16,050 nucleotides of DNA from Candidatus Cloacimonadota bacterium (GCA_023230795.1 JALNWR010000039.1:1-16050); one strand, 5' to 3'. Shown: positions 1-8,454, counted from the first letter of the stretch. Notes: generated from the letters alone by a model not told the origin. Numbers and translations: made by a program.

Positions 1-399
1 CAAGAGATCAATGAATTTGTCCATAAATTTGATACCGAGGTGGGTGAACGTGGCGTTACACTCTCCGGCGGACAGAAACAGCGTGTGACTATAGCCCGTG
101 CTCTTTTGACGAACCCCCAGATTTTGATTTTGGATGACGCCTTATCTGCCGTGGATACCAAGACCGAGAGCCAGATTTTGGAGCGTCTGATCAAAGACCG
201 CAAGGAAAAGACTACCATCATCATTGCCCACCGTATCTCTTCTATCCAGCATGCAGAAAAGATACTCGTGCTCACCGATGGCGTGATCAAAGAACGCGGC
301 AATCATGACTCTCTGATCCGGGCCGGCGGCATCTACCGCTCTCTGTATGAGAAACAGAGAATACGGGCCCGCCTCGAAGATGAGGAGGCAGGATTATGA
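1..399 (+). CDS. ABC exporter half-transporter, C-terminal part of the nucleotide-binding domain (5' truncated)
   Basis: The frame is open from base 1 and gives the last 132 residues of an ABC ATPase; membrane domain and Walker A lie outside the window. Visible are the ABC signature LSGGQ (codons 61-75), a Walker B strand ILILDD (Asp-Asp at 133-138), the D-loop SAVDT and the switch His in IIIAHR (229-231). In most exporters the residue after the Walker B Asp is the catalytic Glu; here it is Asp, as in the degenerate site of heterodimeric exporters such as TM287/288. The stop overlaps the start of the next ABC gene (ATGA, 396-399), so the two are translationally coupled and probably form a heterodimer. 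The substrate cannot be told; multidrug or lipid export is typical of the family. Confidence 0.93.
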   Translation, partial: QEINEFVHKFDTEVGERGVTLSGGQKQRVTIARALLTNPQILILDDALSAVDTKTESQILERLIKDRKEKTTIIIAHRISSIQHAEKILVLTDGVIKERGNHDSLIRAGGIYRSLYEKQRIRARLEDEEAGL

Positions 400-2552
400 T
401 GCACGGTGGACGTGGTGGAGGCTTTAGCTCTGATGATCTGAAAACCAGAATATACGACCATCGGATTTATTCCAGGATGGCTCACTATTTGAAGCCATAT
501 CTGCATCTGGTGATTATCTCTTTTCTGGTGCTGATGTTTGTGACCGCCTCAGAACTGATTCTGCCCTTGATAGAGCGTTCTGCCATAGACGATCACATCG
601 TTTCGGACAAATCAATCGCCGTCTTTGTGGATGAAGCCCGCTATCAGGAATTCATGCAGCGTTACGATTATCTGAAGCTCACGGAATTTGCCCATGATAG
701 CATCCATTTTGTGGTGATCTCTTCCAGAGACCGCAATAAGATGGACAAGCTGGAGCTGAGCAGCCTTGAAGAAGAAGGCATCATCAGCTCAAATACGGTA
801 TTTTTGGTAAATGATAACCCCAAAAATCGGGAGATTTTGGCTCAGCATTTGATCCTGGACGAGAATCCGGAAGATGGCATCTCAGACCTGGCCGGATATT
901 TTTATATAGGCAAGGATAAGATTGCCGTGGCACGGAAGCAGATGCTGGAATTGCCTAAAAAAGAACGCCTGGAGGTGCGCAGGGATTCTTCCCGGGCGCT
1001 GCTCTATCTGGCCGGCATATACCTGCTGATCATTTTGATAAGATTTATAGCCGGTTATACCCAAGCGGTGATGACCACAGTGTTTTCTCAAAGAGCCATG
1101 AATGACCTCAGGCACGATGTTTTTGCCCATCTGCAAAAGATGCCCACTCAGTATTTTGATAAAAACCCCGTGGGACGGCTGGTAACCAGGGTAACCAACG
1201 ACATACGCACTATAGACGAAATGCTTGCCAGCGGAGTGATTACCATCATACAGGATGTGATCTTGGTAATCGCCATCATAGTGCTGATGCTGATCTTGAA
1301 CTGGCAATTGGCCCTGATAAGCATGGCCATCTTACCCTTCCTGGTCTGGGTAATAGCCGTATTCAGAAAGAAGACCCGGGTGATCTACCGCCAGGTGCGC
1401 AAATATCTGGCTCAGCTTAATGCCACTCTGGCAGAACATATAGCGGGTCAGAAGATCATTCAGCTCTTTAACCAATACTCTCACAAGCGCGATGAATTTA
1501 GCGAGATCAACCACAACTATTTCCAGATATCGATGAAGCAGCTCAGACTCTTTGCCTTTTTCAGACCCATCATCCACGTCTCTTCGCAGATTGCCGTGGC
1601 TGTAATCATCTGGTATGGCGGTGGTCAGATTCTAAGAAACGTGATCACCATAGGTCTGCTGATGGCCTTTACCCAATACATCCGCAAGCTCTTCCAACCC
1701 ATCAATGACTTCAGTGAGAAATTCAACGTATTGCAAGCCGCTCTGGCCGGAGCCGAACGTATCTTTGACCTCATGGATCATGAACCGGAGGACTATCGCA
1801 CCGAGCTTATCAACGGAAAGAAGTTCATCGGCGAGATCGAATTTGAAAACCTCTGGCTGGCCTATAACAATGAAGAATGGGTGCTAAAAGATATCAGCTT
1901 CCGCATCCGCCCAGGAGAAAAGGTCGCCCTCGTAGGACACACCGGCAGCGGCAAAACCTCCATCGTAAACCTGATCTTAGGCATGTATCCCTATCAAAAA
2001 GGACGTATTCTGATCGACGGCAAGGATTTGCACAGCTATGCCCTCAGCGATCTGCGGGCAAATGTGGGCATAGTGCAGCAAGATGTCTTCATCTTTAGCG
2101 GTGATATCAGCGAAAACATAGCCCTGAATAATACTCAGCTCAGCAAGGAAGAAATCAAACAGATGGCAGAGTATGTAAATGCCGATAAGTTTATCCAACA
2201 GCTTCCTAATAAATATGACGAAGCTGTGATGGAACGCGGCGCCACACTTTCCACCGGACAGCGGCAATTGATCGCCTTCGCCAGAGTCCTGGCCTACAAT
2301 CCTTCCATCTTTATCCTGGATGAAGCCACCAGCAATATCGATACCGAGACCGAGATTTTGATCCAGGACGCTCTGGAAAAGATCATCCAAAAGCGCACCT
2401 CAATTATCATCGCCCACCGGCTCTCTACCATCCAGCATGTGGATCGCATCATAGTCTTGCACAAAGGCAGGATAGTGGAAGAAGGCTCGCACTTTGAACT
2501 GCTGGATAAAAAGGGCTTGTATTATGATCTGTATAGGTTGCAATACACTTGA
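396..2552 (+). CDS. ABC exporter half-transporter with large extracytoplasmic insert (partner of the upstream half)
   Basis: A complete 718-residue type I exporter: an N-terminal six-helix membrane domain fused to an ATPase. TM1 is near residues 36-58 and TM2 near 201-222, so about 140 mostly hydrophilic residues lie between them, far more than the usual short loop. The ATPase shows Walker A GHTGSGKT (514-521), a Q-loop in VGIVQQD, signature LSTGQ (618-622) instead of LSGGQ, Walker B FILDE with Asp642 and Glu643, and switch His674. A true catalytic Glu together with a weakened signature complements the upstream half, so the pair should form one consensus and one degenerate ATP site, as in the LmrCD, BmrCD and TM287/288 class. 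The start is ATG 396, 7 nt after AGGAGG (383-388). An ATG at 399 is also possible. Substrate unknown. Confidence 0.93.
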   Translation: MMHGGRGGGFSSDDLKTRIYDHRIYSRMAHYLKPYLHLVIISFLVLMFVTASELILPLIERSAIDDHIVSDKSIAVFVDEARYQEFMQRYDYLKLTEFAHDSIHFVVISSRDRNKMDKLELSSLEEEGIISSNTVFLVNDNPKNREILAQHLILDENPEDGISDLAGYFYIGKDKIAVARKQMLELPKKERLEVRRDSSRALLYLAGIYLLIILIRFIAGYTQAVMTTVFSQRAMNDLRHDVFAHLQKMPTQYFDKNPVGRLVTRVTNDIRTIDEMLASGVITIIQDVILVIAIIVLMLILNWQLALISMAILPFLVWVIAVFRKKTRVIYRQVRKYLAQLNATLAEHIAGQKIIQLFNQYSHKRDEFSEINHNYFQISMKQLRLFAFFRPIIHVSSQIAVAVIIWYGGGQILRNVITIGLLMAFTQYIRKLFQPINDFSEKFNVLQAALAGAERIFDLMDHEPEDYRTELINGKKFIGEIEFENLWLAYNNEEWVLKDISFRIRPGEKVALVGHTGSGKTSIVNLILGMYPYQKGRILIDGKDLHSYALSDLRANVGIVQQDVFIFSGDISENIALNNTQLSKEEIKQMAEYVNADKFIQQLPNKYDEAVMERGATLSTGQRQLIAFARVLAYNPSIFILDEATSNIDTETEILIQDALEKIIQKRTSIIIAHRLSTIQHVDRIIVLHKGRIVEEGSHFELLDKKGLYYDLYRLQYT

Positions 2553-2555
2553 TAA

Positions 2556-2592
2556 ATTGAGAATTGAGAGTTAAATGTAGAATGTATAATTA
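2556..2592. repeat. Short A/G-rich intergenic repeat-like sequence
   Basis: Between the ABC stop and the terminator hairpin there is a stretch with internal direct repeats of the TTGAGAA/TTGAGAG type, followed by TGTAGAATGTA. A similar GGAGAATGGAGAATGTA string occurs at 8436-8452 in the other short intergenic gap. This resembles dispersed intergenic repeats, but only two loose copies are visible here. Confidence 0.3.
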
Positions 2593-2616
2593 TGGGGCGG
2601 AATCACTTCCGCCCCA
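2593..2616. terminator. Bidirectional hairpin terminator between convergent genes
   Basis: A perfect 10-bp stem (TGGGGCGGAA / TTCCGCCCCA) with a 4-nt loop TCAC. It lies 40 bases after the ABC exporter stop and 25 bases beyond the stop of the convergent gingipain-deiminase gene. Only a short T run (TTT) follows on the plus strand and an A/T-rich tract on the minus strand, so its strength is uncertain, but its position between convergent genes fits a shared terminator. Confidence 0.75.
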
Positions 2617-2641
2617 TTTCATAGCTGTCTAAAGCCAATTT

Positions 2642-5600
2642 CTAATCTGTTGGCTTATGCTTTAATCTTTCCTCGCCCTTCACCGCAACTACTTTGTAGA
2701 AACGTCTGGCTGCATCGGGATTGATCTGCAGCGAGGTGGCAGCGCTTTGTAAAAACAGACTGAAGACGCCATCCGGGCTGTCTGCTGCAAGGATGCGGTA
2801 GAACTCTGCATTGGATACTGCCGGCCAGCTCAACAGCAGATGGGAGCCGCTTTGACTGATGCTGACTGTAGGTTTATTCAGGCTGAAGATCAGCTCAATG
2901 GGCAGATCGCTGCCGATGACCTCACCAAAGTCTGGATTCAGCATCAGGTCGGCATCATAGCCTTGATCATCGGCCCGGCTATAGATCTTGAACTTCACCG
3001 TTTCACCACTTTGGGCAAGATGCACTTGCATGCTCACAAAGGAATTACGGTCATTAAAAACAAGGCCTGTGCCCCGGCATTCGCCATTCACAAAAGCGCC
3101 TACAAGATCGTTTTCCTGGGCGGGATTGCCAAAGAAGCTGATCTGTGCATGGATGGTGGCAGCAGGATTGGGATAGCTCTGTGGAATCCAATTTGGCAGA
3201 TCGGGATTCGGGCTGCTCACCTGGGCTACGAAGGGATCAAGCCCCCCGCAGAGCGGCAGGGTTGTGACCCGGCCAGTGATATCGGAAGCCTGAATCCAGT
3301 AATAGATGCTTTGCAGATATGCTCCGCTGGTGATGCTTGTGCTATAACTATTTGCGCCCTCATGGCTTAAGCTGCTTTGCTGCCAGGGGCCGCTGGAGGA
3401 GGTGCTCCAGGCGATGAAGCTGGCTTCAGAATCCAGAGCATTGCTATGATCTATCTGAACGGTGAAACTATACTCTTGATAGGCCGTAAGATCATTGAGC
3501 GGCGTGTGCCGCACTGCAATCATCTGATCGTCAAAGACAGTATTCACCCGGCAGTGCAGCGCGTCCGTGGATTGATAACTGCTGTGGGTATATCCTCTCA
3601 CAGTGTATCCCGGCATCGCCGTCCTGTACACCGCCAATGCCGCCGCATCATTGCTGGTACTCATCTGCGGCACATAGATATTGCCATTCATGATGAAGGA
3701 ATTTGAGTAAGGCTCATTATTCGGCGTATCTACCCGGAAGATGCGGTAGGGAGTGCCATAGGAACTGCTTTTAGCCTGCCATTGGGCCACGGACTGTTCG
3801 ATGGCGCTGTATTGGGCATGGCTGGGAGGCACTCTGCGTATGAGCACCTTATCCACATCAAGCAGCTTTGCCCAGCAATCGATATGATCGATGTAGGTAT
3901 TAGTAGGGTCTGTATAAATCTGGTATTCCGTGATGCCCAAAACGTCGCTGAAACGCTGGTTGATCTGGCTTTCGGTAAGGCTGCTGTTTTCAGAAAGAAC
4001 CAGCTCTGTGCTCATCGCCTTGCCCATGCCGTCTGCCATCAGATTGCCACCGGTGTGGTTCATATCCAGGTCATAAAGATCAGTATCCAGATAACCGGCA
4101 AATACAGATGGAATCAGGTTGTCATTCGGACGCGGGCGGTTGTAAACGAAATCCACCAGATGCATATTGCGCTCTGCATCAAAGATAGCCCAGGGGCCAT
4201 AATCCCGCACCCAGTAGGAATCCGAAGCGGCGTTGATATAGCGGATATTGGCCATATTCACGCCATTGGATTGCATATTGCTATTGGCGGCAGATTGATT
4301 AGCAGAAGAGACGATCACATAGAGCAGGGCATCTTCGGAAAGGTCTGCCAGCAGGCTATAGGGTTGACCGAAAGGATAGCGCACGATAGCGCCCTGAGCT
4401 GGCTCCCACTCTGCCACTAAACGCGGCTGCACAGGATATGGATTCATCGGAGTTTCCACCGTGAGGCTCAGCGGGATGGAAAGCGCTGGGTTGTTGCTTG
4501 CATTGGAAGAGATAGTAATGCCGCTGTTATAGCTGCCATCCGCCAGACCTTCAGAATCCATGGTCACTGTGATAATGGCGCTTGCACCCGCAGCTATGCT
4601 TCCTGAATAGGAGCTAAGGCTTACCCAGTCTGCCATGGTAACAGAGCCGGTTCCGCTTAGATTTATTGATCCGGATACTGAATGAGGAGCACTACCATAG
4701 TCATCCCCGGTGATAATCCAGGGCAGGTTCAGATTTCCTGCAGCGGATGCGGCGATGCTTACATTTACGGTAGCGGTGGCAGTTTCCCCGCCATGGATAC
4801 CGCTATAGCCGGATGAGTCTTCATAATGCCAGTTGATGGTAATACCGTTACCGCTTTGCGGGCTGGCAGGCATAGAATCTGAGCCTCCGGTAAAATCGCT
4901 GACGCTATTTACGGTAACCGCAGGCGGGAAAGTGATCTGAATATCTTTGATCCACTCTGCATCTGTACTGCCGTTAGATACAGTAAAGCTCCAGGTAGCG
5001 CTAGAGCCGGCGCTAAACGAAGTAGCGTCACATGTAAGGGTAGAGCCGCTAACGTCCCGGCTGGGGATACTCCAGTTCAAATCAGCCGTACCGGTATTGC
5101 TGATAGTGATCTCGCGGGATACGCTGTTGCCGCTGTTTACTGATTCGGAGATTGAGGCGGGGGATGCTGCTATCAAGGGATCTTCTGCAGGTTCATTTTG
5201 GATTATCTGCAATCTCAGATTGGGTAGATTAGATGATGCGGTAAGAGATGTGGGTTGAGAATAATCACTGTGGTTTTGCCTGGCCCGGGTACTGCCGGAC
5301 GCACTATATGTCCATCTGGGATAAGAAGATGTCCAGCTTTGATTGCCCTTGACTACCAAGATAGAGAGGTTGGAGATTCCATCGTAGTCAAATCTGGTAT
5401 CCAGCTCTACTTCCATCCAGCCACTGCTTGCGGTATTTGGGAATGATCCGCTAAACACCAAAGTGTATCCGGATGTGCTATAAGTTCCGCTGCTGAGACT
5501 GCTGGCAGTGCTGTGTTTCATATAAATAGCAGTGTTCTGGATGGGGTTCGTATCAGACCCTGAAGCCTTGTAATAGCCCAGGGATTTGATGGATCCCCCC

Positions 5601-8335
5601 GTGCCAATTTCACTGGCCAGATAGAGCGCTTCATGGCTGGAGTAGTTGTAATAGCGATAAAGCGGATAGGTCTGCGTGGATGTACCGCTACCTATAGTGA
5701 TTGTCTCCGGCGCCCCTACTTCCAGCGTGATATTGCCCGAACTGCTATATGCTCCGGCGCTGGTGTTGACATTAAAGGTCGCCATAGTTCCCTGCGCCAT
5801 AGATGCTGCTGCGCTTACAGTAAAGATGGCGGTTTGGCTTCCTCCTGCCGATATAGCAGGGAAGTTTGCGTTGGAATTTATGATGGTAATTCCGTTGGTA
5901 AAGGAGCTAAGGCTGGCGCGTCCTGCCGGGCTTACTGCTCCGCCATCATTCAGGATGGGGATGGAAAGAGTCACCGTTTCACCGGGGTCCAGCTTGCCGT
6001 TGTTGTTTCCGCCGGGATCAGATATAGTGAAATCGCCGATGTTTAGTACAGGGGCAGCTATCTCTATAGTGAAAGCATGGTTCCAGCTCTCGCTGCCGCT
6101 TTGCATCAGGATGTTGAATTCTGCCAGGCTGCCATCTGCGAAACTATTCCCGATAGCGAAAGCAAAGGCATTATTGCGAATGATGCTGGCACCGGCAGCC
6201 AGGTTTCCCAAAGCTTCGCTGGCATCGGTGATGGTGATGCCGGCAGTGCTTGAAGAAAGAGTAGCGTTCACATTGGTCGCTACTGCAGTGCCTGCGTTTT
6301 TAAAGCTGACGTTGAAGGTAGCATTTTCGCCATATTCCGCAGCTTGATTGTTGCCATCTGCATACTCCAGGTTTTCCACACTCACAAAGGGTCCGCTGGC
6401 AGGGATTTGCTCCACTGTAGCCACGTAGCTTACGCGGTTGTGGGCAGTTATCGTGAGGGTGAGATCACAGGGCTGAGCGGGAAGGCCGCTGAGGGGAAGG
6501 CTAAGGCTACCGCTGCTATTGGCATAGCCCCGGGCATAAATCTGGTTGTTGTAAGTAAGAGAAACCAAAGCATTGGGAGCGGCGTTGCTGATGCTGAGCG
6601 CAGGGCTGCCAGTGACGATCTGAGCAGGATGATTCGGGTTCATGGCTACAGGGGTTTTGCTGCGCACCATCAGAGATGCATCACCGAAGATATGCCAGGT
6701 CTTAAACATCTTTACGCCATCGCTACCATAGAAGTCCATCATCTTGCAAGAGCCGTTGTAATAAAGGCCGCCTACTGTGTTTTTGCTTTCTGCCACCCAG
6801 AGATCGGCGATCTCATCCTGAGCCCGCATGGGTGTAGCCCAGCTTTGATTGATGGTGCTGGCATAGATGCTGATAGCTCCGCCATTGCTGCTGCGCATCC
6901 AGCCTTCGGCAAAGCAGGTCATGGATACGAAATTACCGTTTATACAAGCCACATCTACTATGAAGGGGGCTTTATTGCCATTTGTAAGAGCCATAGCGTT
7001 GCTCACATTGAAGCCAGAGGTAATCCATGAAGTATTTGACCCATGCCCGATATAGTTGATATATCCGCGCCCGGAATTTACATTGGCGCTCACCGTAGAA
7101 GCCGATGCGCCGGGATCGTAAACCTGATCTACTGTGCTGTAGCCGTAGTTTAACAGCTTGGTGCGGATCACGTTCAAGTGCTGAATGTCTGTTTCCCCGT
7201 TATCGCCTTGAGGCCCACCTTCGTCAGAGGCGATGCCCATGGCGCGGGAAAGCCAGGTAGCCGATGTATTCAGATCCCTCTCATAGGCGATACTGCGATT
7301 CAGCTGGACATTCAATTGATCTACAGTTTCAGCCGAAAAGCGTCCTATAAAGATATCCGGATAGTTATCATTGCCAGCCACCAGAGAGAAGGAGGGATCG
7401 CTGCCACCTCCGGAAAAAGAGAGAGTAGGAATCTGCGGTGCATCCCCCACTATTTGCACATAGGTGAGATCGTTATCGTTATTATAGTAATTCTGGATAT
7501 AGCTCTGAAGCTGAGAGGCGGTAGTTCCAATAGACGACCACTGCACGAGCTCGGTCTCGATACCCTTTTGCTTCTTCCAATTCACCCAGGGCAGGATGGT
7601 GCTCATAAAGTTCGTATGGCAGATCACCAGGAGCTTGCCGTAACTATCATCCACCGGAGTATAACGGTGATTTTCCCAGTTCACAAAGTGGTTTTCATAC
7701 AGCGGAGCAAAAGCACGTGATACGCTGTCCCGGCTTTGCGTCATGGTATTCAGAGTGTCGATGCCATCGGCGTAAACGCGGACTTTGTAAGAAGTATAGA
7801 CTCGCAGCGTTCCAGTGCTGGGTCTATAGGCAAAAGGAATGGTTTTGATGGTGATACCACGGATATCCCGAAGTATATAAGGCTCGCTTAAAGTAGCGAT
7901 CATTTCAGGATAAAATCTGCTGCTCTGATAGACAGGATCAAACTCATAGGGCACAGTCGCAGGATCGATATCGCGGGTGATCACACCTTTGGAAGGCGCT
8001 ATCGGCAGCTTGATGTCGGTGTATTCCACATCATAGATCTCCTGCTTCATCCTGGCCATGCCGTCTATGCTGATGCTACGGTTAAATATCGGCAATTGAG
8101 GCAGGCCCTTATCCTGGGTGATGCCTTCTCCGGGAAGGTTGATATGATGCCAGGAACTTCCCTGGATCTGCACTTCTTTGGTATCAAAATGCTGAATCTG
8201 ATATTGCAGGACAGTTTCAAGCGCTGAACTCTGCAAAACCTGCAGAGAATTACCCTCGCTGCCGAGGCTGAATCGCTCTGCAAAAAGGGTACTGATCGTA
8301 ATTATCAGTGCGAGTAAAATTAACATCCGTTTCAT
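2642..8335 (-). CDS. Secreted Arg-gingipain-like C25 protease fused to PPAD-type peptidylarginine deiminase
   Basis: 1897 residues. Order: signal peptide (1-19, cut after LFA); gingipain-type propeptide (about 20-230); C25 protease (about 233-560); C25 C-terminal Ig-like domain (565-645); two CARDB/Ig-like modules (648-755, 760-860); a beta module opening ITIGSGT (877-1045); a BACON-like unit with an insert (1053-1298); PPAD domain (1300-1610) and its Ig-like domain (to about 1703); a module with VGAFVNGECRG; and a terminal fibronectin III-like domain. Protease residues: His431 in GHG, Cys464 in DVACINGNF, Asp383 in TDIQH (RgpB Asp163, the Arg-selecting pocket) and Glu372. Deiminase residues: Asp1378, Arg1400, Arg1402, His1484, Asp1486, Asn1545 and Cys1595, matching PPAD. 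ATG 8335 is chosen for its AGGAG and signal peptide. No C-terminal sorting domain is visible. Likely cleaves after Arg outside the cell, then citrullinates the new C-terminal Arg; that coupling is inferred. Confidence 0.93.
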   Translation of the reverse strand: MKRMLILLALIITISTLFAERFSLGSEGNSLQVLQSSALETVLQYQIQHFDTKEVQIQGSSWHHINLPGEGITQDKGLPQLPIFNRSISIDGMARMKQEIYDVEYTDIKLPIAPSKGVITRDIDPATVPYEFDPVYQSSRFYPEMIATLSEPYILRDIRGITIKTIPFAYRPSTGTLRVYTSYKVRVYADGIDTLNTMTQSRDSVSRAFAPLYENHFVNWENHRYTPVDDSYGKLLVICHTNFMSTILPWVNWKKQKGIETELVQWSSIGTTASQLQSYIQNYYNNDNDLTYVQIVGDAPQIPTLSFSGGGSDPSFSLVAGNDNYPDIFIGRFSAETVDQLNVQLNRSIAYERDLNTSATWLSRAMGIASDEGGPQGDNGETDIQHLNVIRTKLLNYGYSTVDQVYDPGASASTVSANVNSGRGYINYIGHGSNTSWITSGFNVSNAMALTNGNKAPFIVDVACINGNFVSMTCFAEGWMRSSNGGAISIYASTINQSWATPMRAQDEIADLWVAESKNTVGGLYYNGSCKMMDFYGSDGVKMFKTWHIFGDASLMVRSKTPVAMNPNHPAQIVTGSPALSISNAAPNALVSLTYNNQIYARGYANSSGSLSLPLSGLPAQPCDLTLTITAHNRVSYVATVEQIPASGPFVSVENLEYADGNNQAAEYGENATFNVSFKNAGTAVATNVNATLSSSTAGITITDASEALGNLAAGASIIRNNAFAFAIGNSFADGSLAEFNILMQSGSESWNHAFTIEIAAPVLNIGDFTISDPGGNNNGKLDPGETVTLSIPILNDGGAVSPAGRASLSSFTNGITIINSNANFPAISAGGSQTAIFTVSAAASMAQGTMATFNVNTSAGAYSSSGNITLEVGAPETITIGSGTSTQTYPLYRYYNYSSHEALYLASEIGTGGSIKSLGYYKASGSDTNPIQNTAIYMKHSTASSLSSGTYSTSGYTLVFSGSFPNTASSGWMEVELDTRFDYDGISNLSILVVKGNQSWTSSYPRWTYSASGSTRARQNHSDYSQPTSLTASSNLPNLRLQIIQNEPAEDPLIAASPASISESVNSGNSVSREITISNTGTADLNWSIPSRDVSGSTLTCDATSFSAGSSATWSFTVSNGSTDAEWIKDIQITFPPAVTVNSVSDFTGGSDSMPASPQSGNGITINWHYEDSSGYSGIHGGETATATVNVSIAASAAGNLNLPWIITGDDYGSAPHSVSGSINLSGTGSVTMADWVSLSSYSGSIAAGASAIITVTMDSEGLADGSYNSGITISSNASNNPALSIPLSLTVETPMNPYPVQPRLVAEWEPAQGAIVRYPFGQPYSLLADLSEDALLYVIVSSANQSAANSNMQSNGVNMANIRYINAASDSYWVRDYGPWAIFDAERNMHLVDFVYNRPRPNDNLIPSVFAGYLDTDLYDLDMNHTGGNLMADGMGKAMSTELVLSENSSLTESQINQRFSDVLGITEYQIYTDPTNTYIDHIDCWAKLLDVDKVLIRRVPPSHAQYSAIEQSVAQWQAKSSSYGTPYRIFRVDTPNNEPYSNSFIMNGNIYVPQMSTSNDAAALAVYRTAMPGYTVRGYTHSSYQSTDALHCRVNTVFDDQMIAVRHTPLNDLTAYQEYSFTVQIDHSNALDSEASFIAWSTSSSGPWQQSSLSHEGANSYSTSITSGAYLQSIYYWIQASDITGRVTTLPLCGGLDPFVAQVSSPNPDLPNWIPQSYPNPAATIHAQISFFGNPAQENDLVGAFVNGECRGTGLVFNDRNSFVSMQVHLAQSGETVKFKIYSRADDQGYDADLMLNPDFGEVIGSDLPIELIFSLNKPTVSISQSGSHLLLSWPAVSNAEFYRILAADSPDGVFSLFLQSAATSLQINPDAARRFYKVVAVKGEERLKHKPTD
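3227..4438 (-). repeat. Duplicated PPAD plus Ig-like cassette, copy A
   Basis: This part of the gingipain-deiminase gene, about residues 1300-1703, aligns over its deiminase part without gaps to the segment at 9509-10717 in the neighbouring gene. By eye about four of five deiminase residues are identical. The Ig-like part is more diverged. It marks a tandem duplication or recombination unit shared by otherwise different proteins. Confidence 0.85.
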
Positions 8336-8340
8336 ATATA

Positions 8341-8345
8341 CTCCT
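8341..8345 (-). promoter_or_regulatory. Ribosome binding site that sets the start of the gingipain-deiminase gene
   Basis: AGGAG lies 5 nt before ATG 8335 and directly precedes a lysine/arginine-led signal peptide. The same frame is open upstream to a TTG at 8428, but that triplet lies inside the conserved -35-like motif and has no ribosome binding site, so the shorter protein is preferred. Confidence 0.85.
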
Positions 8346-8368
8346 ATGTGAATCTCATCTGTTAACAA

Positions 8369-8399
8369 GCAAAGCTGGAGACAATACACCAGCTTTTGC
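8369..8399 (-). promoter_or_regulatory. Stem-loop in the 5' leader of the gingipain-deiminase gene
   Basis: Inverted repeat AAAGCTGG / CCAGCTTT (8 perfect base pairs, 10-nt loop), extendable by GC pairs with one bulged base. It sits about 25 nt upstream of the ribosome binding site, within the likely transcript leader. No T run follows, so it is not an obvious attenuator. It could stabilise the mRNA or bind a regulator. The paralogous gene has no matching hairpin at this place. Confidence 0.5.
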
Positions 8400-8414
8400 A
8401 TTGATGAAAACCCG

Positions 8415-8438
8415 TCTATATTCGTCAAGAATTATTTG
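8415..8438 (-). promoter_or_regulatory. Conserved upstream motif (putative -35 region), copy A
   Basis: On the minus strand this reads CAAATAATTCTTGACGAATA followed by TAGA, and matches 21 of 24 positions of the motif at 12744-12767 upstream of the paralog. In both genes the TTGACG begins exactly 93 nt before the start codon. TTGACG resembles a sigma-70 -35 box, but the place 17 nt further (ATCAAT) is a poor -10, so this may be an activator site or a promoter for a different sigma factor. Confidence 0.55.
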
Positions 8439-8454
8439 GAGAATGGAGAATGTA

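Noticed and set aside
3480..4440. Agmatine deiminase as the identity of the deiminase domains
   Set aside because: Agmatine deiminase and PPAD share a superfamily, but YNRPR with both carboxylate-binding arginines, the PPAD residue spacing, the following Ig-like domain and the signal peptides fit extracellular PPAD.
3782..7720. Many plus-strand open frames of 100-228 residues opposite the protease-deiminase gene
   Set aside because: They lie antisense to a strongly supported protein with recognised domains, lack good ribosome binding sites, and look like shadows of its codon use.
8336..8428. Upstream TTG start adding 31 residues to the fusion protein (and the same for the paralog at 12757)
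   Set aside because: The extra residues precede a typical signal peptide, the TTG lies in a conserved promoter-like motif, and AGGAG stands right before the inner ATG.
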